From Puffinus mauretanicus (lineage: Eukaryota; Chordata; Aves; Procellariiformes; Procellariidae), in the NCBI GenBank assembly GCA_023333565.1, contig JAJKFH010002364.1:2017001-2081000 (forward strand): a stretch of 64,000 nucleotides of DNA. The letters run 5' to 3'. The notes below the pieces were generated by a model that ran no database searches, was not told the DNA's origin, and saw only the letters and a program-made list of their open reading frames with translations. The translations under genes were made by a program, and so were the position numbers. Below are positions 46,629 to 59,100 of the stretch, piece after piece. Position 1 is the first letter of the stretch. Every line of letters begins with the position of its first letter.

Positions 46629-46681
46629 AGTGAGTGAGCGGCTGCGTGGTATTTGGCTGCCTGCCAGGTTAAACCACGACA

Positions 46682-46686
46682 AGATG
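46682..46686. repeat. Target-site duplication AGATG (right)
   Basis: Exact copy of 46154-46158, directly after the LTR terminal CA. Confidence 0.85.
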
Positions 46687-47574
46687 TCATGTGAGTATTG
46701 CAAATACAAACAAGGAGAACAAGAAGCTGTCTCTGACCTGAGCATTTAAAAGTTCCAAACAAAATCAAGTGGTTGAAGGGAAAAACTAGCTCAACCTTGT
46801 TAGTTCTGGATACAAAGTATGGGCTTTTTTATTTATGGGAGAAGCACGAAAAAAGAGAAAATTTCAGCTGAAAAGGGAATAGTTCACACTTGCTGCCTGC
46901 CTCTGTAATGGTCTGGATTTAAAGGCGCTACAGTAGAACTCCTTTTGAATGAAGATTTGATGGAAAATAAGGTAGGGACCATCTTCGTCTTTTTCCACGT
47001 ATATCTCACCTGCACAGTATCAAGAGCAAGGGAAAAGCATGATGTTTTTGGAGGAGAGGCTGATAATGGCTTAGACTGCTGGCTGAGGAAAACCAAGGGA
47101 TGGTATTGCAATAGGGGACTAGACATGTTTGACAGAGGGAGCTAAGTAAAAGAAGTCTTTAAAATTGAAAAAGTTGCTCTTAGGCATAATATGGGTGGAA
47201 GGGAAAGGGGTGACTATCATCAGACAGCAGACCTTCCTGATGGTCAATGGCCAACATGAAGGGAAAAAGAACATGGAACAGTCAAGTGAAGAGACTACAA
47301 GGGTTGGATGAGAGTTTTAGCTGGATGGAAAGCCTGAAAGATACTGTTAGATACTGAAGGGGTGAAAGGGTGGTTGAATTGGGTTCACTTCCATTCACCC
47401 ATCTGCAAATGCAATGCTTGTGCTGGGTGTGGGTTGTGGTCAGTGCAGGGAAGCGTTTTTTAAAAAAGTTTAAAGCTTATTTAATTCCCATTACAAAATA
47501 AGAAAAACAATGAAGTGTAAGGAGCATTAATTATTGGCTGCAGGCATTTTTAAAGAAAGCTCTCAGAGATTTCA
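46687..47574. other. Unique non-coding DNA
   Basis: Nothing recognised. Short ORFs on both strands around 46.9-47.15 kb have no domain. Confidence 0.35.
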
Positions 47575-47578
47575 TCTA

Positions 47579-47705
47579 CTCAGCTGCAAAATAGGTTAAG
47601 ATTATTATCCCCATCTCACAAGTGGGGGTCTGAACCTCAAGGTCACACAGTATGTCGGTAGTGGAGCCTTGCTCTAACCACAAGCCAGTACTGCCGCACT
47701 CAATA
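47579..47705 (-). repeat. MIR-like SINE, minus orientation
   Basis: On the plus strand the blocks are the reverse of MIR: CAAAATAGGTTAAGATTATTATCCCCATC, then TCACAAGTGGGGGTCTGAAC, CAAGGTCACACAGTATGTC (47638-47656), GGTAGTGGAGCCTTGCTCTA and ACCACAAGCCAGTACTGCCG. The classic reverse MIR motifs ATTATCCCCATTTTACAGAT, AAGGTCACACAGCTAGTAAG and TGGCAGAGC lie in the same order. One of the best-preserved ancient SINEs in the window. Confidence 0.65.
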
Positions 47706-50700
47706 TAGTATATAGATAGTATACTGTAAACTCCCGTGAAAAGAATCTGTGGTTTTATTACTTCAATAATCTCAAAATCTAATTCTGATTTTGCTGGTAT
47801 GGTGTCAGTGCTACGAATCTATCTCATCCAAGTTGGTTTCTTTTCAATTTTTCAATCTGGCTTGTCTAGGGAGACGGGGTGACATTTCTCCTTGTTTTGT
47901 TCTTTTTTTTATTTCTTTTACCTCTGTCACAACCCTCTAAAACAATACTTTAGAAAATGACAGAGAAGCAGTGTTTGTAAAATGTCATGATCACAAACAA
48001 TCAGAGTGATTGCATGCTACATTTATCGTACATCAATGTCCCCTGCCATCAATTGCTTCTTGAAACTACAGAAGTCCACGAAGTGAAGCAGGACTTGCTT
48101 TTACAGTGAGTTGTCCTAACAACTTTTTGCAGTCCCTTGCTTTAGCAGTAGAGCTGAGCTAATTATTTAAATCCTGTATTACCAACTCTGACTTTTTAAT
48201 TCAGTGAGTTGTTAGTAGTTGTTTGCAAAGATTTGCCGAGCATTTTTGCCAAGCCTTATCCCCTGCTTTGACAATTCATTACTGAGATTGTCTGAGCCAT
48301 GTGATGTGATTTTCCTTCTGATTCTAGACTGGGTGTACTGGCTTTTTTTAAAATGGAAGAATAATGAATTGCTAAATTTGAAAACAAAATATCAGCTAAT
48401 TTGCTGTTAGTTTCATAAATTTGTTGTGTCAGTCAGAATCTGTGGCAATAGCAAAGAGCAAAGCCCCTAGATCAAAGTAAATCGCACTGCTTACTTTCAC
48501 TCACAAAAATACAAACAAATCCATCAAAATATGACATCTGTTCACGCATTTTAACATAGTCTATGATCCATGACTTTTGTTTGTTCCCTGAAACACTCTT
48601 GAGTCAGGCCAGCCCTAAGTAATTTCTTAGATTTCCATTGCATTTTTAAGGCAAAGAAACAAAGAAAATGGCATCTTAAATATGTGGTGATGCTTCTCCT
48701 GGCAGCATAATATTCTTGTAGTCTTTATATTGCCCCACAGGCACATGTGATTTCAGAAGCAAATGAAAACGTTGATTGTGATCTACACAGCTCGCTGCAA
48801 TTTGGCCCCAACTCTCTTGGATATGAGTTCAACTCCTTGTAGACTATCTCAGTACCTAAGAGCAGTGGGGACATCTCTGCTATAATTGTTGGGCTGACCT
48901 TTGGCATTGGAAAATTTCCAGTGATGGCTTCTTTCTGTGATAATATGCTTCTGCCTTCTGGCCTGGTAACATGTGCAGGGTTGCACTAATTCTAGGTGCC
49001 CAAATTTAACTAGGGGAACCTGTGGCTAGGGACAGATGAAGGAGGCTTGATTTCTCAGAGGGGTCACCACCGGGTCCCTCCAAAGTGGGAGGCACAACTG
49101 AACAGCAAGTTAACACACTGGGAGCCAAGGTATCATCAGAGTTTGTTTCACATAGGACCCCACTGCCATTTCATCAGCGTAGAGACCTCCACCATAGACC
49201 ACAGCCTCAGCCAGTTCCCATCCAGGCATTGCAACATCACATGGTGTTGGGGACGGTATGTGCTTGTCAGCTGTGCTGATGAATTTGTTCAAATCCTGCT
49301 TTTCGTGGGGCCGGAGTGGTTAGGTTGATTTAACTGCAGGTGCTTCTGAGAAAGATCTGGTCTGGAAAATGGAGATCTTTGCACAAAAATCCAGAGCTCT
49401 GTCTTACACTTGTGTTACGTAAATCTCTGTAGCTGCATTTCTATAATTATTTTCCTAGAAAGACTAGCACAGTAATGACTTAAACTTGAATTTCGCAACT
49501 GTCCTGTGATATATACCTTGAAAAAAGCCTTATCTTTGTATTCATATTTGTGTCCTTAATTGCAATCAATATGGTGAGAAACAATTTGATTCCTGCACAT
49601 ACTGCATTATCTACTATAAGAATAAACTACAGTGCAGATTATGCAAATACAGTTATATAACGACAGCAGTTACTGCAGTGTCTTCCATGGTATATATCAG
49701 TGTACTGTAGCAATTAAACAGTATAGTGAAGCCATAGCAATTACCATTCTAAATTATAATAAGCAATTCAATATACACTATAGGATAAATCATTTCCTTA
49801 TAGCAACCACTGTATATGTGCTTCGGTTTTTATTCTAAAGCCCTTATTACTTGTCATCTGAACACTGTGCCAGATGATTTGTACCGCATGCTTGTAGTTT
49901 CAATGCATATTTATTATACAACTTTTGCAAAAAATGCTCATAATGATTATAACTATGTTAACTTATTATCCGTTTGCAGTGATATCTTAAAACAAGAAAT
50001 CCATGGTATTGTGGGAAGGAAGGGTACCCTTTGATTTTTTTTCAAAAACCCACCCAGAATTAGACATAACCTTCATATAATCTGAAGCTTAATAAAGCTA
50101 ACTCTCCATAATTTTAGGGGATTTAATTCAGAATTAAACACATGAACTACTAAGCTAAATTCTATTTATTTTTAGAATCAGCTTGCTTTCTAGGTAGTGA
50201 ACAGATTCCCACTAAAACTTGTGCATGATTTTAATTACAGATAAGTTTCTCTTTAAAGGCTACAGCATTCATGCTCAGGTTGCTAAGCTGAATTCAATAC
50301 ATCTATATGTTAAAGGTAGCAAGCTAATGTGTAAACAGGGAAAATATTGGAACCAATTGCTGTTAATTTGGTTTTGATCAATTCGCATTGACTGCACTTT
50401 ATATGCAAATGAGAAGTGTGTTGGATTATCCCAGCTGAGATACTGAACTCTTTTTAAAAATCAAAAAATAGAATAAATGAAACTGGAGAAACAGAAAGTG
50501 GAAAGGCCTGTGTTCAAAGTGTTGCTAAAGAGAAGCAAAGGATTACTGAGTACATGTATGTTAGTATAGCTCAGTGTAGTACAGATTTATGGAACTGTTG
50601 TGTAGGGAGTCAAGATGACAAATTCTGGATCCTATTTAGAATATTATCAAATTTTATGCTGTTCAGGCTACTAAAAATTGATTGTTAATTTTAAAATAAC

Positions 50701-52899
50701 TTGGAAAACTTTGCATGAACCAGGCAAATGCGGAAAAACAAGTATAATATAAAAGACAGACAAAAAGAAAAAAGAATAAATGTGGAATTTGCCATTTGGT
50801 AACATCAAATCTCAACAGAATTTTTTTTTTCTGGCTGGAAATCAGGTCAAAAGTATGTGGTCTTCTTTAACTTTATTCATGTCCATCATCCCACTGAGGT
50901 GGACAAAATATTTTGCATTCATGGCACTGCAGAAGAATAGAGTGAATGGACTGCAACGATCATGAGGTAGTTGTAGGTCAGTGATGCATTTGATCCAGTA
51001 ATAGTACCCACAAAAATCATTCCACCTGACTTATGTGGAATGAATGATGTGGATAGAGAAATATCTGTTGGAACATAAAGGATAGTGACAGTGAATGTGT
51101 GTAACGCTGCTGGCAGTAGTGTAGTTGAGCACTGTGGCACTCAGCACATGATATATGTCCTTGCTAAGGAAGCCCTTAAGCTTATGTTTACCTTTAAGGG
51201 AGCTGTTTGCATCCTATCGACTTCAACAGCACTTAAACACACATGAAGACACTTTCTTGAACAGGAATGCTTTCTTCAGTACTAATATCTCCTTTAAAGA
51301 CCCAGAAAGGGAAGTAACCTAAGTTGTGAGGAGTTGTGAAAACCAGGAAGGACATGGGTATAGGAGACATTAGAAACATGACAGGAAATTAGCAAATGAG
51401 ATGCAGTCTTGAAAAATGCGTAATGGGACACTAATCCAGAAGGAAAGTATCCAAAGCAGATGTCGAATCAGAAGAAGAAAGATGGAAAGCATATGGAGCA
51501 AGAACTTTGCTTGGGAGTGTGGGATACTGATCCAGGATTGATATAGCAGTCATAATTAATAAACAACGGGTTCAACTGGTAAGTGTGCAAAATTAATATA
51601 TTCACTGTGTTTCAGTTATTATTACTAACTTCTAAAATGCCACCCATCCACCGGAAAAGTTGAGAGGAGTGTAAAAAGGATGTGGCCTCTGGTTACCATC
51701 ATACCCTTCTTTTCAATAGCTTCAGGGGTGAGGGAAAACTCATTTGGATTATCTTGAATTTGTCAACAAATGTCCAAGGCAGTTCCAAATATTCCTGAAA
51801 CTTGGTTAAAAAAGATTAGAGAACTGATCTATTAAGTTATTTTTTGTCCTCCCTGTATTATTTGATTAAAAGTCCTGTTGGATTTTTGCTTTCTTTGTCT
51901 TTATGTTGTCTGACTGACTGCAGACTGATAAACTTTTGGCTGATTTTTCTGGGCTTGGATTCAGGTGGCACATGCCAATGAAAATTGTACTGATAGCTCT
52001 GGGCACTAAATTCCATTTAGCCAGAAAACAGGCATAGTTCAAGCAATGCAAATTGCAGGATTGGATCATGCCTGTGTGTGTCAACTCTGATATACAGTTT
52101 CTATCACTTTGCATGAGAGGAAAAATTCATCTCTGTCATCTTGACCACTCTGCTAAGACTGCTGGCAAGGCAACTGTTGAGTTTGTGTGGCAATGCAGGT
52201 TTTTGTCTGCTGACCTAGACCATAACCCTCAAAATTCACAGCAGATCTATTAAGGCTGCTGTTGGGATACGTATGACAGAGTAGTAACTCTTTTTTATGA
52301 TTGCAATGCTGAGCACTTCCAGAATTGCTTTGAAGTTTGAGGCAAAATTACCAATATCTAGGACATAGGAGTACTTGTATAACTTCAAAAGAATGCTTCC
52401 ATGAAAGACCTTACTTGATGGGTCTACGTGGCATTGCACTGGGCTCTGGACAGTTCCTTGAGTCTCTTCCAGAGGCCTCGTTGTGTTGAATTTCTTGGGT
52501 GTAGATGCTCTCTCAGGTTTTGTAAGTATTCGTAGTCTCACAAAATAGAGGATAAGTACAGAAGCAAAAGGGCTGTCTAGTTGGATCCCAATTTATTCCA
52601 TTGCTCTAGAGGAAGGGTCCTTGTGATGGTTGTCCATGCAGATGCTGATGGGTTATCATTGTGTTCAGTAACTTTCCAAGGCTCAGCTGCCTGAGGGCGA
52701 TCTGACTTTGGAGTGTAAGTCCTAACTAAATGCCATTGTGTAATATGAGATTTCTTACAACATAAAAAGATGTCCCAGTCATTCCAGAACTTCTTTAAGA
52801 TATAATTCACCATATCTTCATTTCCAAGAAAGATATTATGGTAGTAACATTGAAAAATCAATGCTGATATAGCCCAGAATTTAAAATCTTTATAAGCAG
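47706..52899. other. Unique non-coding DNA
   Basis: About 5.2 kb without a recognised exon or repeat. An 8-bp stem (CATTCCAC/GTGGAATG, 9-nt loop) lies at 51018-51042. The interval 52236-52861 has successive minus-strand ORFs (101 and 94 codons) with no domain. T-rich and A-rich stretches are common. Confidence 0.35.
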
Positions 52900-53160
52900 G
52901 TTCTCTGGGATATTCTGCTTGTTCATGTGGACCTGCAGATTCCTTTGGAGATGTGTCCCACGACAGGCAATTTGTTACGTTTGTGCCATGTCACGGCAAC
53001 TAGCTCTTTAATCTTGCTAAGCTAGCTGTCTGTTTGTTGGACAACCTCTTTGGTCAGGCAGTTGGTGCCTGACCTGCTTTGTGAGAACTGTTAGCTGATC
53101 CTCCCTCAGCTGGACTTAGCTGGGATGATAATTCCTGGGCTGGGATATAAATCCCTTCTC
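52900..53160 (+). other. Promoter-like patch with inverted repeat
   Basis: A 9-bp perfect stem, GGTCAGGCA (53052-53060) and TGCCTGACC (53066-53074) with a GTTGG loop, is followed about 65 bp later by GGGCTGGGATATAAATCCC (53137-53155), which contains a TATA-like ATATAAAT. The mixture of CAGCTGG words and a TATA-type box recalls a degraded LTR, but no termini or target duplication could be found. Confidence 0.2.
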
Positions 53161-56100
53161 TCTGTTAAGGTAGCCTTTCTTTCCATCAAAGGTGCTCTCA
53201 ATTGCTCTTTTTGTGAGACAATAACTTCTGGAATCTCTAATCATAATGTGGCTATTTCTCGGCCATACTTTTTTAATTTTCCATCTGCAAGTCCTTAGAT
53301 GGCAGATTTTAACAGTACCAGCAGTCTTGGTTCTTTTTACTTTTTTCTGATTACCAATGGCTTTTCCTTCTCTGCTAATGTCATCCTTTCTTATCAGATG
53401 CTGGCTCATGCACTTGTAACCGGATTAAACATAATAAAAAGTCCCACTTGCTTTTTAGGTGATAGTCTGCCTCGCCGTCTGCTGCAGCAGTGATGAATTG
53501 ATCTGAGCTAGTGGTCAGTCACCTCTTATCATGCTGAGTTCACACCACTGGTACTTGGTAAATATATGCAAGAAATGCGGATTATGAATGCATGCAACAC
53601 ATTTGAGGTGTTTGCCACAGGGTGTGCCATTCCAGGTTCTGCTTTTTTGTGGATTCTGGCCTTCAGCCCTCAGTGTTTTCCCTGCCTGAGGTCCCTTGGA
53701 TCTCAGTATTTTGGGTTCCTTGCTCGTATCTCTGATCCTAGAACACTTCAATCTGGGCTAGGTAATACCCTCTGGTGGAGAAATTCTCACCTTTTGGTCT
53801 AAGAGCAATTCTAGCTTTCATGCTACAATTGTTTTGTAACGTATTATGTTCTCTAACCCAATCCCTCCTTGATTTTTTTGTCTGGGATTGGGTTAGGCCT
53901 TGCATGATTTGCTTTTTCGCCTTAAATCAATTAGATTTTTTTTTCTTGCTGTTTTTACTTTTTTTTTTCCCTTCTATTTTTGTTAGATATTCTCAAACAG
54001 ATTTCATTTTAATTCCCTGCACAACTATTAAAAAGAGAACCAGGAGCTGAATCAGCAATTAACATCTCCCTTTCTTTTCCTAGCACTTCCTGCTTACAAA
54101 TGCAGTGTGTTGGCCCAACACTTTTTTCCCCCAAATGCTCATCTTTGACCAGTGTCATTGTTTCAATATTGTTGCTTGGGGTTTTTTAGTTGACTTTGCT
54201 ATTTTTGGGTGCAGTTTTCCTTTTCACAAAGACCTTCTTACAATGACTGCAGTTTAAAGGGGGGTTTATTTATTATTATTTTATTTCTAGGTGGGCTGGA
54301 GGAGTAGGTTGTCTTATATTGCCAGTGTCATTTAAAATAGCAATAGTATAAAGCAGAATAAGGTCCTTTAATTTTTAGTGACATTTATTATATTTTTGAA
54401 TACATTATGCCTTTGGTGAAACTCCTGTTTCATTAATAGAATGTTTTGTTATTTCTTCCCCCCCTCCCATAAAAATTTACTTACAATAATTTTGTAAACC
54501 TAACTGCAAAATATAGGTGCCAGGCCTTGAAGATCTTTTCCAGTTTTTTTCTTAACAGTGTATATACTGTAGGTATGTGATTTTTCACTGCTAAATGAAA
54601 ATGCCAGGAACTTACTATATGTTACTACAGCTTTGCCTGTAATAACTTTAAATCCCATTATGATCATCTCATTTTACAGCATGCTTTGGTCCTAAGATGA
54701 ATGTATCAAGAGAATAGCATGCCGGTTACTATCCTTGGACATAAAGATTTCAGAGCAAATACAACAGTCTTACACATAAGAGAAAAGGCAGCAAAGAATG
54801 ACTGTTTAAGCACTGGGTCATCCACTGGGGCTCCCTGGCTTTCTGTGCAATATGCGGTAAGTAATTTGAATATATTTACACTGAAATGTTTTTGCAATGC
54901 TTTACTTGTGGTTGTACCAGGTAAGAAGAAGAAGAAGAGAAGACACATGAAGAAACTGCAGCCTCGGTAGGGGTAGATATAGTCTTCAGCGTGTTCCCAG
55001 TTTTACATAAAGCAGTAGCCCCTCCACATGAATTCAGTCCTGTGCATGAGATTCTGTCCCAACATTAAAGATGGTGTAAAATACAGATGAAGAGAACACA
55101 AGCAATAGAGGTATAGAAGGTCACTTATCATACTTATTCTCCATAAGCTTATTAGATTTTTACACGTCTTACGGCCTTGACTCTTTCTTCATCCTTTAAG
55201 TTTTTGAGCTGATAAAGAAGTGAATTCCAGACCTATGAAAAAGTCCTGCCTGAATTTCAGACTCCCTAACATGCAAACCTCTAGATACGTATCTACTGTT
55301 GTTCCAAAGTGAAATGCATTCAAACCACTCCGGGCTCTTCAGCACATAAGGATTTATCTGCTCCATGACTTGACTGCAGGTTAGTTTCCTCATGTAGGAA
55401 ACCATTGTGGAATAGGATTTTTTGTCCACTTTAATAGGCAGAATCAGCATAGCATCATGAAGGGCTGCTTTGAAGCACCGGGATAGTTTTCAATGCATAG
55501 AATTAACATTGGCAAAAGTGGGAAAAAAAAGATTACTAGAATTACTTGAACCTGCAGTGCTTTCTTGAGGGTTATCCGTGCGGTAGGTTTGTTTGTTTGT
55601 ATTTCAATGCTGATTCCAAACCTCAGGTTGGTTCAAGAGATTGAGGTGAATAAATAATTCATAATCTTTTTCTTATTTAACTTGTTTGATTCTGTGTAGA
55701 CTGGCCATAACTATGCAGCTGGTGAAAAAGTCTCTGAATCAAAAATTGGGAAACTTTAGAGAAAGAAAAAAGAATACAATGTTTAGGATAAATCCAGGCA
55801 AAGCAGCTTCTTTCCCTGAGCTTCAAACTCTTAGCTTTAAAATTTGTTTTGATCAGAGATCAAGGTGTCATTTATATTTCCAAATCTAGACTTTTCAAAA
55901 ATAAGTACTTAAATCCTTGAAGAAGATCAAAATGTTTTAGGGTTTAGGAGCTTTTTCTCTCTCAATTTACAATGGCAGCAGATATTTTTACATTTTAAAA
56001 AACCTTCTTGCAGTATCAGCGGTTCAGACATTACAGCACTGTGTGTTTGAAAGTTAAATGATCAGCAAAACTAAAGCTGATGTTATGGATGTTTTTTTCT

Positions 56101-59100
56101 TTGCCAAAACTGAGGGACTTGCATGAAGCAGTAGGGAGATTTGAAAGAATACAGTGCTGTATATTGACTTTTCATAATTTAAAATAAATTAATCAAATTT
56201 TCTTATCTCTTAAAAAAAACCTAACAGTATAGAGTTTCTTTAAGAATTTATTCCCAGTTATGGGGAATAGCTTAGGGGCTGTGGTCCAGAATAAAGGAAT
56301 CCAGCTCTGCTTTCTTAGGTGGTCTCTGCAGACCACCTGCTGCTCTAAGCTTGTGATCAGCTTTGGTTGTGGCTTCTGAAATGAATTATTCCTTCCACTC
56401 TGCAGGCAAGCAGCTGGTACAGAAGGACTGCTTTTTCCTCAAAAACTGGCTGTTTGCAAATTTTTGGATTGGCTTTGTTACCCCATCACAGATCTATTCA
56501 TATTAAAATCTCAGTTACATAATATAGGGAGTATTGCTGTGAAAGCTGTATGGAATATTCAAAATAAAAAGCAACACCTTGGTGAGACTTCCCAGGTGAG
56601 ACGTTTGATTGCAAATCAAAAATATAGACTGTGTTGAGAACCAGTCATTCTCAAAACACTTTAAGGTAAACTTGGGTGATTCATGCTCTTGTGCTCAACT
56701 CTGTGAAATGTGCTGTTCCCAAAGGTTCAAACATGAAATCTGGAAAGAACCAGGAAAGGTAAGTTTAGACAGATCATCACGGCTCAAACTAAATAAGCAC
56801 AAGTTCATGAATGAAAGGTCACTGTTATAGTTCTTCTAGCAGCCTGGAGCTGCTGTGTCAAGGGGAGGCATTTGTGGAGGAAGACACACCCCAACCCAAG
56901 ACAAATATCTAAACATCACTTGCCTAAGAAGTCTTACCTTAGGATGGAAGGAGCTGCCCTCCTCAAGTGCCTTCCTTTCTCCTTCCCATAGAGCAAAATT
57001 CTAGATTTGTCTAGATTAGACGCTTGACTGTCAGGTGGCTAATGTTGGTGGGGTGGGTAGACTATGTATCTGGAGCAGTTATCTGCCAACAGCCACAAAT
57101 AATACATAGCGTATGAAGGGTGATAAGTAATTTACTTGTGCATTCCTAGAGTTGTGAATGTGGAAAAAGGAATATGTCATGTTCTTTGATGAAAGAACAG
57201 CCACTGCAAAAAAATAGGGACGTTATCTTGTCTCTGTATCAACCAGAGCTTCATCTTCAAAGCTGACACTTCAGTCCATTGCTCCTAGGGATGATTTGTA
57301 CAAAATGGTCCCAACCTCAACTTATCTGTCTCATTTCATTGCTCGTCTGCTGGGGAACATTTGCTGAACCAGGACAGCAAAGTGACCCACAGTTTATGCT
57401 GCATCTCTTTTGGCTTTCCAGAGGAACTAACTTCAGCATTTCACAAAATCGGTGTAGCAGCTTGTTGCATGAAGCAAAAACACCGAGGTCAATTTTAGAA
57501 TATAATGATGAGGTTTAAATGTTCTCAAAATACCATTAAATGCTTATTTTCTCCTAATATACTAGAAAAAATGTAGACTTGAACACTCTTGTTAGTTTAT
57601 GTGGTGAAACTGATAACAATAATCCATTGAGGGATATGTCCATGCCAAATCCTTTTAATCCTTTTGTAGGGAGTTTTCACTTTTTTTTCCAATTACACAT
57701 TTTCACTCTTCTAATACATTAAGAAAAGCTTGGATTCCTTAATAGGTCTGCACAGCATGTGGTCTTGACAGAGCTAAGGACAACAATTGCTATGTTTTTA
57801 AAATGGTATGGTTTGTAAATTCTTAGATTTATCCCCATTATAATAGAATTTTTTTTGCAAGTATTGGTTTGATAGTTCACACTAACGTGTAAATGTTAAA
57901 TTAAGCCGACCTATTTGGTTTTGTCCTGGCATAATTTCACAAAGTATAAAACCATTTTTATAACAGCATGGGGCTAATACACCGAATATCTTTCCATGCA
58001 GAGCCAGAAAAAGGCAAATCGGGGAAAAAAGTCTGTGAAGATTTTTGTAATGGAATAAGCTTAAAAGTAAAATTTCATGCTAAGCAATTTGTACCGTATT
58101 TTTCAGTGGCATGCTGTAGTTGTAAATGAAACTTGTTTTCAAGTCTTTTGAGTAATTTATTGTGCTTATCACAGCACACAATAGGGGTGTTCTCACATGT
58201 ACACACAGCTGTAGATAACCATGCACATGAACGTATACCATTATGTCACTTCCCATATATTTTATTCTCTGCAGCAAGAAGGTGAAAATAAAAAAACCCT
58301 TTATCCTGAAGAGACAGTGACATTGTGGAGGAACTTCAGAACTTCAGGAACTTCTGGTATTCTTGCTCTGGGCCAATGTTATTGCTTTTGTCTTCTCTTC
58401 AGAATTACTTTCCTGTGTTGACACAGGATTGACTACCCTCTGGAAGCACCTTCAGCTGGTGGCATCCCTCAGGCATCTTTTTGCTTCTCAAATATTAAAT
58501 TCTGACTCCCATTTCAGGAAAACCTTACAGGTAAGAATAAACACCAGTGCTGTTTTTATGCAATCAGGACCAGTTTGTATCCCATGAATGTGACAGAATT
58601 CCTTTTTCAGTTGAGTAATGCATCAATGAATCTCAGAGCTATCTTCATCTTCAGATAGACTCAACCATACACCTATAGGTAGCCATGGTCCCATTCAAAC
58701 TTCAGAAAATACAGTGTAGCTCCTATAGCATTATTTTTCTTGGCATTGCATACATGCAGCTTCCGTTCAATCTGCTGTAGGTGAAACAGTAATAGAGGGA
58801 TACAATAGGGGAATGTGCTTGAGGGCAGAGACTCTGATGTTGCTGAAGGGGGTTTAGGGAGATCTGATGTTGTCCCAAACACAAGAGGAAGGTTTCTTTA
58901 CCAGGAACAGGTTTCAGTGGATTCATCCTGTAAAAGAGAGGTGCACAGCCTGATAGTGTCAACTGGTACGTTTGTGACTGACTTTTTCTTTAAGCATTAT
59001 AGACTTTGTGTTTATTGCTGTCCCAGAAGAACACATTAGAGGACTGTTGATAGCAGGGACTCTCCAGCCTTGCTGACCAGAGCTTGGTGAAGTCCAGTGA

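Larger units (their letters stand above)
46159..46681 (+). mobile_element. Solo LTR of an ERVL-class endogenous retrovirus
   Basis: A 523-bp LTR starts TGTCCTGGTTTCGGCTGGGA and ends AGGTTAAACCACGACA, with the canonical TG...CA termini. It has a perfect AGATG duplication on both sides, so both borders are exact. Internal parts resemble an ERVL LTR I remember as abundant in neoavian genomes (TTTGGATTTAGTATGAGAAG, TCAACCCACGAGTTTT, GAGCGGCTGCGTGGT). No gag, pol or primer-binding sequence adjoins it, so the internal region was lost by recombination between the two original LTRs. The undamaged duplication means no later rearrangement at the edges. Some age decay is visible against the remembered form. 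Confidence 0.93.

Noticed and set aside
46415..46749. ORFs inside the LTR as viral genes
   Set aside because: LTR sequence is non-coding; the ORFs are short, overlapping and without viral protein motifs, and no internal retroviral region is present.
52236..53409. Three successive minus-strand ORFs (101, 94 and 97 codons) as exons of a gene
   Set aside because: No shared protein signature, no convincing splice acceptors and donors, and each is within chance length.
54501..54555. CR1 3' UTR piece (CTTGAAGATCTTTTCCAG)
   Set aside because: The match is confined to about 18 bases, with no ORF2 end or octamer tail around it.
54924..54948. Nuclear-localisation-like KKKKKRR in a real small protein
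   Set aside because: It is encoded by an AAG/AGA simple repeat in an otherwise featureless ORF.
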